DNA from: Acidobacteriota bacterium
Lineage (GTDB): Bacteria; Acidobacteriota; Blastocatellia; Pyrinomonadales; Pyrinomonadaceae
Assembly (NCBI GenBank): GCA_013813755.1
Contig: JACCRD010000198.1
Location: 1 to 14,129 of the forward strand
Reading direction: 5' to 3'
DNA length: 14,129 nucleotides
Shown here piece after piece: positions 1 through 6,021 of this stretch. Position 1 is the stretch's first letter; the number at the start of each line of letters is the position of its first letter. A program made the translations under genes and the position numbers. Below the pieces are notes generated by a model, which did not search any database, was not told the DNA's origin, and was given only the letters and a program-made list of their open reading frames with translations.

Positions 1-123
1 GGCGCCGGACAATCCTGCCGCCAGCGCGAATGGAACGGTCAAACCATCGCTCATTCCGATAACGACATCACGAACAACTTCGCCGGAAGTAAAATGCTTT
101 TCAATATGGGGAGTTTGCGGCAT
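1..123 (-). CDS. VIT1/CCC1-family iron/manganese transporter, N-terminal part only
   Basis: The first 41 codons of a minus-strand gene whose remainder lies outside the window. Starting from the ATG at 121-123, the protein reads MPQTPHIEKHF, then a short charged stretch with VVRDVVI, then GMSDGLTVPFALAAGLSGA at the window edge. This charged amphipathic leader (H-x-E-x-H-F) running into a small-residue first membrane helix with the SDGLTVPFALAAGLSG signature is typical of the VIT1/CCC1 family, membrane proteins that move Fe2+ or Mn2+ out of the cytoplasm. The family identity is from recognised motif, not a search. The start is well placed: no in-frame ATG lies close upstream, and a TTGACA box sits about 65 bp upstream on the same strand. 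No clear Shine-Dalgarno is visible. Most of the transporter, including the cytoplasmic metal-binding part, cannot be judged here. Confidence 0.82.
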   Translation of the reverse strand, partial: MPQTPHIEKHFTSGEVVRDVVIGMSDGLTVPFALAAGLSGA

Positions 124-163
124 ACAATAATGATAGCAGAATATTTTGCGCTCAAATAAAACT

Positions 164-193
164 ATTTTGTTGCGCACGAGATTCTTTTGTCAA
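164..193 (-). promoter_or_regulatory. candidate sigma70-type promoter for the VIT-family gene
   Basis: On the minus strand a perfect TTGACA (188-193) is followed after 18 bp by CAAAAT (164-169, 4 of 6 matches to TATAAT). The predicted transcription start would lie about 35 bp upstream of the ATG at 123. The -35 box is excellent and the -10 is mediocre. The rest of 124-340 is AT-rich and shows no gene or repeat that I can support. Confidence 0.35.
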
Positions 194-340
194 AAAACGT
201 TTTTATTAAAATTTAGCTCTCGTAAATTATATGCTGATTATTAAAATTGAAATAATAATAATTCGGGCATTGTAAAAGAAGAACCTTGAACGTCAAAATT
301 CACGATTCCTTCGATTTCCTAAGCAACTTTTTATGATTTG

Positions 341-685
341 TTATTTAGAACTTAACCATTGAATTACAAGAGGATTACTTGAAAGGGTTGCCAAAGTGTT
401 AATCGCTCCTACTCCTAAAGTAGCACCATGACTTGAAAACCACTGTGTAATAGCATTGGTTTTGGCTTCTTCGCTGTTAGCAGATTGTAATTGTAGTAAC
501 ACTTCTCGAAGTGCTTCTTCGTTGGGGAGTTTTAGTTCTTGAACGGCTCTAGCCGCAGCAAAATGCAATCCATCTCCACCATTGTCTTTTGCAAAGAAGC
601 CATCTATATCAACATCAACTCCGTTACCAACGAACATACCGTGTCCCGCGTTACCAATAGATGTAAAATTTTTAATTGAAATCAT
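341..685 (-). CDS. small protein of unknown function with beta-helix-like N-terminus
   Basis: A 114-residue protein that I do not recognise. The N-terminal third (about residues 4-43) is rich in Gly/Asn/Asp with spaced hydrophobics (NFTSIGNAGHGMFVGNG, then VDIDGFFAKDNGGDGLHF). This looks like two turns of a right-handed parallel beta-helix, a fold of pectate-lyase-like and phage-tailspike-like proteins. From about residue 44 it becomes helical and charged (LPNEEALREVLLQLQ), ending in a hydrophobic Ser/Leu-rich tail. No signal peptide or membrane segment is obvious. Codon choice is noticeably more A/T-rich than in neighbouring genes, which may indicate recent acquisition. No convincing ribosome binding site precedes the ATG at 685. 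Real beta-helix proteins are much longer, so this may be a fragment or a stand-alone cap-like domain. The open reading frame is clean, but function is unknown. Confidence 0.6.
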   Translation of the reverse strand: MISIKNFTSIGNAGHGMFVGNGVDVDIDGFFAKDNGGDGLHFAAARAVQELKLPNEEALREVLLQLQSANSEEAKTNAITQWFSSHGATLGVGAINTLATLSSNPLVIQWLSSK

Positions 686-764
686 TTTTTACTTTTTTCT
701 AATTATTGCTTAAGACCGGACGAGCTTACATTATCTAGTCTTTCTTTTTATTCAAATGGTAATT

Positions 765-1607
765 TTATCTACCGAAAGTGTTGCATTGCCGCATATCGCC
801 AGCCTGCATACCTCTTGAAAACCAGGTCATACGATCTTTTGCCGAACCGTGTGTAAATGATTCGGGGACGACGTAGCCCTGCGAGCGTTTTTGAATAGCA
901 TCGTCGCCAACAGCAGACGCGGCGCGTAAGGCTTCTTCAACATCGCCCGCTTCGAGCATTCCTTTCTGTTGCGTGTGATACGCCCAAACTCCCGCGTAAC
1001 AGTCGGCTTGCAGTTCGAGGCGCACCGAATCGCTGTTTGAATTCCCCGCCCGATGCACTTTGTCCATCGTTCCGAGCATATTCTGGATGTGATGACCGAC
1101 TTCGTGGGCGATGACGTAGGCTTGCGCGAAATCGCCGGGCGCGCCGAATTGACTTTTTAGTTCGCTGAAAAATCCGAAGTCGAGATAAAGTTTATTATCG
1201 CCCGGACAATAAAACGGTCCGGTTGCCGAACTTGCGTAACCGCAGGCGGAAGCAACCTGCCCGCTAAAAAGAACAAGTTTCGGGTCCTGATACTGCACTT
1301 GTGCCTGTTGCGGCAAAACCTTGCGCCACACATCTTCCGTGCTGCCTAAAACAGACGCGACAAACTTTCTCGCATCGTCATTGCTTTGCGCGTTCGGCTG
1401 ATTTTGCGGTGCCGTTTGAGTTTGATTTGGCAAAGTCCCGCCCCCGCCGCCAAGCTGGTCAAGTAAGGCTCTTGGATCGCCGCCGCACAGCCATAAAACA
1501 AGTATTAATAATAATGTTCCAATTCCGCCGCCGCCGATAGCTAATCCTCTGCCGCCGCCCGATCCGCGCTGGTCTTCGATATTTGAGCTTTCGCGTCCTC
1601 TTAACAT
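765..1607 (-). CDS. ypfJ: YpfJ-type neutral zinc metallopeptidase, membrane anchored
   Basis: A 280-residue protein of the putative neutral zinc metallopeptidase family (YpfJ type, Pfam Zn_peptidase). A short Arg/Gly-rich cytoplasmic head is followed by one membrane helix at about residues 28-41 and a Gly/Gln/Asn-rich linker (about 54-75). The catalytic domain then carries HEVGHH at 168-173 (two zinc-ligand His and the catalytic Glu) and ELQADCYAG at 198-206, which supplies the likely third ligand. Three cysteines (122, 134, 203) might form a disulfide if the domain is periplasmic. The length and order MLRGRE - Gly-rich - TM - linker - HExxH are normal for the family, whose substrate is unknown. 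The gene is divergent from the hydrolase at 1671 with a 63-bp spacer, and ends 79 bp before the small unknown gene. The start is the only ATG that keeps the family's conserved first residues. Confidence 0.93.
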   Translation of the reverse strand: MLRGRESSNIEDQRGSGGGRGLAIGGGGIGTLLLILVLWLCGGDPRALLDQLGGGGGTLPNQTQTAPQNQPNAQSNDDARKFVASVLGSTEDVWRKVLPQQAQVQYQDPKLVLFSGQVASACGYASSATGPFYCPGDNKLYLDFGFFSELKSQFGAPGDFAQAYVIAHEVGHHIQNMLGTMDKVHRAGNSNSDSVRLELQADCYAGVWAYHTQQKGMLEAGDVEEALRAASAVGDDAIQKRSQGYVVPESFTHGSAKDRMTWFSRGMQAGDMRQCNTFGR

Positions 1608-1670
1608 AATTTGTAAATTCCCCGCCTTTTGAGTTGTAATGAAAAAATACTAACATTTTTAACCGAATCA

Positions 1671-2543
1671 ATGAAATTAAAAAATTGGCACTTGGAAGGA
1701 AAATATTTTGATTATCAGGGCTTACCGATTTTTTATCGTCTGAGCGTAAAGGCAGAGGAAGTTTCGCTTCTCCTGCATGGTTTTCCGACTTCTTCTTACG
1801 ATTACCATAAAATCTGGGATGCGCTGGCTGGAAAATCTTCTGTATTAGCTTTTGATATGGTTGGCTACGGATTTTCGGCGAAGCCAGCCAATTTTGATTA
1901 CACGACTTTTAGACAAGTGGATGTTTTGCAGGCTCTGCTCGAAAATTTACAAATTAAAAAAGTTCATATTCTAGCGCACGATTACGGCAACACGATCACT
2001 CAGGAATTGCTTGCCCGCGCGGAGGAAAATCGTCTGGATTTTACGATTGAAAGCATCTGTTTTCTGAACGGAGCGCTTTTTCCCGAAACACATCGCCCGA
2101 TTTTGGCGCAGAAAATTTTGATCAGCCCGCTCGGTTTTCTTTTTGGCAAATTAATTTCCGACACACGTTTCAAAACAAGTTTAGCAAAAGTTTTCGGCAG
2201 GAAATCGCAGCCGACGGCAGAGGAATTTGAGGAATTCCTGGAGGTTTTCAAATTTAACGACGGACGCAAAATAGCGCATAAATTGATTCGGTATATGGCG
2301 GAGCGTAAAAAATATCGAACGCGCTGGGTCGGCGCGCTCCAAAGAATGTCCGTGCCATTTCGGTTTATCAACGGTTTGGAAGACCCTGTTTCCGGAACGC
2401 ATCTGATTAAAAGATTTCGTGAACTCGTGCCGCATCAGAAAGATATTATTGAATTAAAAGATGTCGGACATTACCCGCATTTTGAAGCGCCGGAAATTGT
2501 TCTGGAAAAGTTTTTTGAATTTCGCAATTTTTCTTCAAAATGA
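1671..2543 (+). CDS. MEST-like alpha/beta hydrolase with Asp nucleophile
   Basis: A 290-residue alpha/beta-hydrolase-fold enzyme. The oxyanion-loop motif HGFPTSSYDY is at 36-45. The nucleophile elbow is AHDYGN at 102-107 with Asp104 in place of the usual Ser. A likely acid is Asp248 (GLEDPV), and the catalytic His is His277 (GHYPH). Asp nucleophiles are typical of haloalkane dehalogenases and epoxide hydrolases. The local signatures (HGFPTSSYD-x-x-KIW, HDYG, FPETHRP, RWVGAL) match, from memory, those of the vertebrate MEST/PEG1 group, whose substrate is uncertain. No signal peptide is seen, so it is probably cytoplasmic. I chose ATG 1671 rather than the upstream TTG at 1629, because the 14 extra residues resemble no family N-terminus and would fill nearly the whole spacer to the divergent peptidase gene. 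There is no strong Shine-Dalgarno for either start. Confidence 0.88.
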   Translation: MKLKNWHLEGKYFDYQGLPIFYRLSVKAEEVSLLLHGFPTSSYDYHKIWDALAGKSSVLAFDMVGYGFSAKPANFDYTTFRQVDVLQALLENLQIKKVHILAHDYGNTITQELLARAEENRLDFTIESICFLNGALFPETHRPILAQKILISPLGFLFGKLISDTRFKTSLAKVFGRKSQPTAEEFEEFLEVFKFNDGRKIAHKLIRYMAERKKYRTRWVGALQRMSVPFRFINGLEDPVSGTHLIKRFRELVPHQKDIIELKDVGHYPHFEAPEIVLEKFFEFRNFSSK

Positions 2544-2658
2544 TTTTCAGATAAACGGTAAAAGTTTACTCTGTATGAATTTTTGCCAAAGAGATGCGAA
2601 AATTTTCTGTAAAATATGCATATAATTGACTTTAACTTGCCAAAGTCGTGCCAAAATC

Positions 2659-2688
2659 TTGACATTTGACTATTTAAATATTTATCAT
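2659..2688 (+). promoter_or_regulatory. sigma70-type promoter of the HU gene
   Basis: A perfect TTGACA (2659-2664) and TATCAT (2683-2688, 5 of 6 to TATAAT) are separated by 18 bp, placing transcription start near 2695 and leaving a leader of about 45 nt. Three TGCCAAA copies lie just upstream (2584-2590, 2638-2644, 2649-2655). This is one of the two best promoters in the window and fits a highly expressed nucleoid protein gene. Confidence 0.65.
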
Positions 2689-2739
2689 TTAGTTTCGATA
2701 AAGTTTTTTGTTTCAACATTTTCAGAAGAGGAAACGAAT

Positions 2740-3018
2740 ATGATTAAACTTGATATTGTTAATCGCGTGGCTGACAGAACAGGCGTGCCGAAGCAAAAAG
2801 CGGAGCAGGTAGTTGACGCGCTGTTTAACGCGATGAAGGACGCTCTGGCGAAAGGCAGGCGTATTGAACTGCGCGGTTTTGGCGTTTTTGTCGTCAAGGC
2901 GCGCAAACGCGGTATCGGACGGAATCCGCGAACCGGCAAAGAAGTCCCAATTCCGGCGGGCAAAACCATCCGCTTTAAGCCGGGTAAAGATTTGCAGGCA
3001 AAAGCTTTAAAAAAATAG
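2740..3018 (+). CDS. hup: HU-family DNA-binding protein
   Basis: A 92-residue histone-like protein of the HU/IHF family, which bends DNA as a dimer and compacts the nucleoid. The N-terminal helical dimerisation part is followed by the beta-arm signature: GFGVF at 46-50, then RNPRTGKEVPIPAGK at 61-75 with the intercalating proline at 63. The protein ends in a Lys-rich tail. Length is normal for the family. The true start is ATG 2740, preceded by AGAAGAGGA (about 2724-2732). The longer reading frame from 2626 would run back through the promoter and add residues foreign to the family. HU and IHF subunits are hard to separate by eye, and the MIKLDIVN start together with the lone gene favours a homodimeric HU. 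A hairpin follows the stop. Confidence 0.95.
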   Translation: MIKLDIVNRVADRTGVPKQKAEQVVDALFNAMKDALAKGRRIELRGFGVFVVKARKRGIGRNPRTGKEVPIPAGKTIRFKPGKDLQAKALKK

Positions 3019-3023
3019 CGAAA

Positions 3024-3098
3024 AGTGAAAAGTTATAGACGGAAATTTCGTCTTTAAATAACTTTTATCGTTCTGCTGTTCAACATTAACTTTTCACT
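3024..3098. repeat. 12-bp inverted repeat in HU-protease spacer
   Basis: AGTGAAAAGTTA (3024-3035) and its exact reverse complement TAACTTTTCACT (3087-3098) flank the HU stem-loop. The right arm continues as CTTCAC, so on the minus strand it reads as a short run of GTGAAnA heptamers. A partial third copy lies at 3058-3066. The left arm overlaps the left arm of the HU hairpin, so the two pairings compete. Confidence 0.7.
3028..3066 (+). terminator. stem-loop after HU, probable terminator
   Basis: AAAAGTTAT (3028-3036) pairs perfectly with ATAACTTTT (3058-3066), and directly inside it AGACG (3037-3041) pairs with CGTCT (3049-3053), leaving a 7-nt loop and a 4-nt bulge. The right arm ends in TTTT and continues AT-rich. 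It begins 9 bp after the HU stop. It may attenuate read-through into the protease gene rather than stop it entirely. Confidence 0.5.
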
Positions 3099-3109
3099 CT
3101 TCACAGATT

Positions 3110-4138
3110 GTGCCTGATTTAAATTCACTAGCCAACCAATTTTTTGACCGCCGCGAAGCGATGCGCCCGACAAGCCGGACGTGGGTTAAACACATCGGTT
3201 TATTACTACTTGCGTTTGTTACCGTCACGATCGCGGGCGTTCTGCAGCCGTTCGGATTTATCGAAATTTTCCCCGACGCCAATCCACAAACGTGGACGGA
3301 AATTTTCCAATTTTTTCAGACGCTTCCGGTACATTACCTGGAATTAGTTTTTTCGACTGTTTACCGCCTTCTCACTGAATTTGAAACGCTCAAATACGGC
3401 GTTAGCTTTTCCCTGAGCCTTTTAGCAATTTTGATCGCGCACGAAGCCGGACATTACGTGGCGTGTCGGCTCTACGGTGTTGACGCGACGCTGCCGTATT
3501 TTATTCCGCTGCCGCCGCTGCTCGGTCCGGCGGGAACTTTAGGCGCTTTTATCAAAATCGTTTCGCCGATGCCTTCGCGCAGCGCAACTTTCGATATCGG
3601 TGTTGCCGGACCAATTGCCGGCTTTCTCGTCTTGATTCCAATCGCGATGATCGGGCTTTTGACAATGGAACAGGCTTCGCCGGACAAAATCATCAATACC
3701 GAACTCGGTCTGCATTTTTCCGATCCGTTGCTGCTGCGATTTCTTGCCCAAATCCTCGGCGTTAATTTAAATCTCGGTTATTTTAATCCGTTTTTAGCAG
3801 CAACGTGGATTGGTTTATTGATTACGAGTCTTAATTTGATTCCTTCAGGTCAGCTTGACGGCGGACACGCGGTTTATGCGGTTTTTGGCAAGAAAATTCA
3901 TCGTTGGACGGGCAGAATCGCCTTTGTCGTAATGGCGACAATTTCGTTTCTCGGATGGTTTCTCTATAGCAGCCCGAGCGGGTTTCTTTTCGCCGTTTTG
4001 CTGGCATTTATGATGCGCGTCCAACATCCCGAACCATTTGACGACGCGCCGCTCAATGCCGGACGCAAAATTATTGCCGTCGTAACTTTGCTGATTTTTA
4101 TTCTGTGTTTTGTCCCGTTTCCAATTCAAATAAGGTGA
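3110..4138 (+). CDS. site-2-protease (M50) family intramembrane metalloprotease
   Basis: A 342-residue polytopic membrane protein with both hallmarks of site-2 proteases: HEAGH at 111-115 (two zinc-ligand His, catalytic Glu) in one membrane helix, and NLIPSGQLDGGH at 242-253 with the third ligand Asp250. Hydrophobic segments lie at about 28-46, 97-115, 163-185, 228-245, 268-287, 290-303 and 320-336. The GPAGTLGAFIKI stretch at 139-150 is the loop usual in soluble-domain-free, EGY/SpoIVFB-like members. There is no PDZ domain, so it is not RseP. Family members cut transmembrane substrates such as anti-sigma factors, but none is encoded nearby, so the substrate is unknown. I kept the GTG start at 3110. 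ATG 3161 would also leave all domains intact. The upstream spacer is a hairpin-rich repeat with no good Shine-Dalgarno. Confidence 0.9.
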   Translation: MPDLNSLANQFFDRREAMRPTSRTWVKHIGLLLLAFVTVTIAGVLQPFGFIEIFPDANPQTWTEIFQFFQTLPVHYLELVFSTVYRLLTEFETLKYGVSFSLSLLAILIAHEAGHYVACRLYGVDATLPYFIPLPPLLGPAGTLGAFIKIVSPMPSRSATFDIGVAGPIAGFLVLIPIAMIGLLTMEQASPDKIINTELGLHFSDPLLLRFLAQILGVNLNLGYFNPFLAATWIGLLITSLNLIPSGQLDGGHAVYAVFGKKIHRWTGRIAFVVMATISFLGWFLYSSPSGFLFAVLLAFMMRVQHPEPFDDAPLNAGRKIIAVVTLLIFILCFVPFPIQIR

Positions 4139-4144
4139 ATCTGA

Positions 4145-4186
4145 GTGGTAGGTATTTGATTTGCACTTACCACTTACCACTTTTTT
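4145..4186 (+). terminator. probable terminator of the protease gene built from heptamer repeats
   Basis: GTGGTAGGTA (4145-4154) can pair with CACTTACCAC (4171-4180; 8 Watson-Crick pairs plus one G-T wobble), followed at once by six T (4181-4186). A second CACTTACCAC in overlapping register at 4164-4173 gives an alternative arm. It starts 7 bp after the protease stop and overlaps the 3' end of the convergent cyclase-like gene. Confidence 0.5.
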
Positions 4187-4205
4187 GGCTTACCATTTAC
4201 CACTG
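4164..4205. repeat. CTTACCA heptamer array
   Basis: Units CTTACCA at 4166-4172, 4173-4179 and 4189-4195 and TTTACCA at 4196-4202, interrupted by TTTTTTGG at 4181-4188. On the minus strand this reads TGGTAAG/TGGTAAA. The array overlaps the end of the flavoprotein gene and supplies its last codons and stop. Confidence 0.75.
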
Positions 4206-5787
4206 TATAACCGCTTTTTTCGTGGAGCGCAGATTCGGCGATGTTGGCAATCCACCAGAACGCGCCTTTTGCGCCGAGATGTTCAAACATTAATTTGAAA
4301 ACTTTCGGATGAATTCGGGCGGTTTTCTTCAAAACTTTGGCAAACGAAGCAAATGAAATTTTGTCCTGAAATAAATCGCGCCGCACGCTCGCGTCTAATA
4401 TCTGCAAAGCTGCCATCACTGCGTTCATTGTTTCATTGACGACGGGCGGCGTGCTTGCCTCCATCGGGCGCATAAACTCAGCGAGGCTCGACATCTGCGC
4501 GACGCGCGGCTCATAAGCGTTGATTTTTGACAAAGATTTTTCGTCCAGAAGATTTTCCCGCAAGGCGTGTTCGGTCAATTCGGTCAATTTTCGCAAATTG
4601 CGGACGTGCGAGCCAAAACCGCAGAATGTCAGAGGGCTTGAAAGTCCGGCGGCGTCGCCGATCAGCAAAACGCGGTCGACGGCAGTTTTCTTGACGTTGT
4701 TCCAACCCTGATGGTGTATGCTCGGAATATATCCGAAAACCGGTTTGACGACGCGCCAGGCTTCATTTTTCTTTTTGTAGCGGGGAAGTTTTTCAAAATA
4801 ATCTTCGAACAAACCGAGCAGAGATTTATCGGCTTTCGATTTGACCGAGTCATAAAAAAACAGATAAGTCGTATATTCGTCTTTGACCGGACTGCCCGCG
4901 AAGCCTTCCCAGATTAGCTGCCGATTGTCCGCGGCGTCTTCGTTTGAAACAAGAATTTCGCCGACGTTGAAATCAACTTCTCGTTCACCGCTCCCGCGCG
5001 TAAAACCTTTCGCCACCGTGCCGACTGTCGGGCAGACGTGAGTGATTGATTTTCCGGCGTTGAGCTGGCGCGAAACGGGTGAATTCGTTCCGGTCGCATC
5101 AACAAAAATCTTTGCGGAAAAAAGCCTGCGTCGTTTAGTTTTCGCGTCTTCGCATTCGATTAAAACTTTGTCTTTATTTGAAAAAGCGCGAATAAAACGA
5201 AGATCGCTGATAATTTTCGCATCGGTTTTTTCCAAGTTTTTAATCGCCAGTGCGAGCAGTTTATCAGCTTCAATCGCCACGTCCAGAACATTATTGATAA
5301 AAAGCGGCGGCGCTTTAACACGCGAATTTTTGTCGAAGAATTTTACAAAACCCGTTTTGTAACGATTAACCACGGCAGTTTCGATTTCCTCCGAAGTGAA
5401 AAGTCCAACTTTGACAAATTCCTGCAATTCTTCATCGGAGATATTCCAGTCGCGGTGCGTTTTCCCGACTGTGTGCGCGTCAAAAATTAAAACTTTGCGG
5501 CGATACTTCTTTGCCATCACCGCCGCGTGCAGCAAACCCAGAGTGCCACCCGCGTAAACAATTTCAAATTCATTTTCAACTTCCGAATGTTTTGGTTCGT
5601 AATCAAAAAAAATAAGTTCTTCCGCGCCGTTCGGATTTGTCTGAAACGTATTCCAGCGCTGCTCGATTTCCCACACGCGTCTGAGCCACGCTTCCCGATT
5701 TGGCAGATGTGCAAGATTTTCTACCGTTCGAGGAAACTTCAAGCGCATTTCAGACAAATTGAATTGCTCTCCAGCCTTTAAATTCAT
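4174..5787 (-). CDS. CruA/CruP-type lycopene-cyclase-like flavoprotein
   Basis: A 537-residue FAD-dependent protein. After a 70-residue N-terminal extension comes the dinucleotide-binding fold: GGTLG at 80-84 and an acidic strand end at Asp103. Then come DWNISDEEL (113-121) and VKVGLFTSEEIE (125-136), the second FAD motif VDATGTNSP (229-237), and GDAAGLSSPLTFCGFGSH (377-394). The GGTLG / DWNIS / G-L-hydroxyl-x-x-E-E combination is what I recognise from the CruA/CruP branch of lycopene cyclases. CruA cyclises lycopene in green sulfur bacteria and some cyanobacteria, while CruP's activity is disputed, so the reaction here is uncertain. No carotenoid gene is adjacent. The last ten residues (TVVNGKPKKW) and the stop lie in a heptamer array, so the native C-terminus may have been replaced. 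ATG 5787 is kept. Met14 (ATG at 5746-5748) is an alternative. Neither has a clear Shine-Dalgarno. Confidence 0.82.
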   Translation of the reverse strand: MNLKAGEQFNLSEMRLKFPRTVENLAHLPNREAWLRRVWEIEQRWNTFQTNPNGAEELIFFDYEPKHSEVENEFEIVYAGGTLGLLHAAVMAKKYRRKVLIFDAHTVGKTHRDWNISDEELQEFVKVGLFTSEEIETAVVNRYKTGFVKFFDKNSRVKAPPLFINNVLDVAIEADKLLALAIKNLEKTDAKIISDLRFIRAFSNKDKVLIECEDAKTKRRRLFSAKIFVDATGTNSPVSRQLNAGKSITHVCPTVGTVAKGFTRGSGEREVDFNVGEILVSNEDAADNRQLIWEGFAGSPVKDEYTTYLFFYDSVKSKADKSLLGLFEDYFEKLPRYKKKNEAWRVVKPVFGYIPSIHHQGWNNVKKTAVDRVLLIGDAAGLSSPLTFCGFGSHVRNLRKLTELTEHALRENLLDEKSLSKINAYEPRVAQMSSLAEFMRPMEASTPPVVNETMNAVMAALQILDASVRRDLFQDKISFASFAKVLKKTARIHPKVFKLMFEHLGAKGAFWWIANIAESALHEKSGYTVVNGKPKKW

Positions 5788-5811
5788 TTTTCGTGTGCCA
5801 AACTCAAATTT

Positions 5812-5850
5812 AACGGTTTTGCAGGTTCCTGCTCATTTGGCAAAACTGTT
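5812..5850 (-). promoter_or_regulatory. nested stem-loop in the leader of the cyclase-like gene
   Basis: Arms AACGGTTTTGC (5812-5822) and GCAAAACTGTT (5840-5850) pair at 10 of 11 positions. Inside is a second palindrome, GCAGGTTCCTGC (5821-5832), sharing the GC at 5821-5822. The structure lies 25-63 nt upstream of the ATG. It does not match a riboswitch class I know and has no T run. I found no strong promoter in the remainder of 5788-5963. Confidence 0.35.
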
Positions 5851-5963
5851 TAAAGCGCATTTCAACGCGGGAAGTTAAACTTAATATTTTTGTTTCAATT
5901 ATAAATTACTGACTGTATAAAATTTGTTTTCCCGCACAAACAATTCAGAAAATATTTCGCCGT

Positions 5964-5995
5964 AAATAAAAAACACGAGCAATTTCTTACTCGTG
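5964..5995 (-). terminator. rho-independent terminator of the Asp-rich secreted protein gene
   Basis: On the minus strand CACGAGTAA (5987-5995), loop GAAA (5983-5986) and TTGCTCGTG (5974-5982) form a 9-bp stem with one G-T wobble, followed by TTTTTTATTT (5973 down to 5964). It starts 27 bp after the stop codon at 6022. This is a textbook intrinsic terminator with a stable tetraloop, so the flavoprotein gene beyond it needs its own promoter. Confidence 0.85.
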
Positions 5996-6021
5996 CCTTC
6001 TAATTTAGTTTGTGATAAATT

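Noticed and set aside
1629..1670. TTG start giving a 304-residue hydrolase
   Set aside because: The extra 14 residues do not resemble the family start and fill nearly the entire spacer to the divergent peptidase; ATG 1671 fits better.
2626..2739. N-terminal extension of HU
   Set aside because: It would translate through the TTGACA/TATCAT promoter; HU proteins are about 90 residues and a Shine-Dalgarno precedes ATG 2740.
4164..4205. Tandem units in spacers as a CRISPR array
   Set aside because: Units are 7 or 9 bp with no spacers between them, and no cas gene is present.
5042..5362. Plus-strand 106-codon frame inside the cyclase-like gene
   Set aside because: It is a shadow of the minus-strand gene with no family resemblance or ribosome binding site; other long antisense frames across the window were dismissed for the same reason.
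5788..5963. Riboswitch in the cyclase-like leader
   Set aside because: A nested inverted repeat is present, but I could match no conserved core of a known riboswitch class (for example FMN, cobalamin or TPP).
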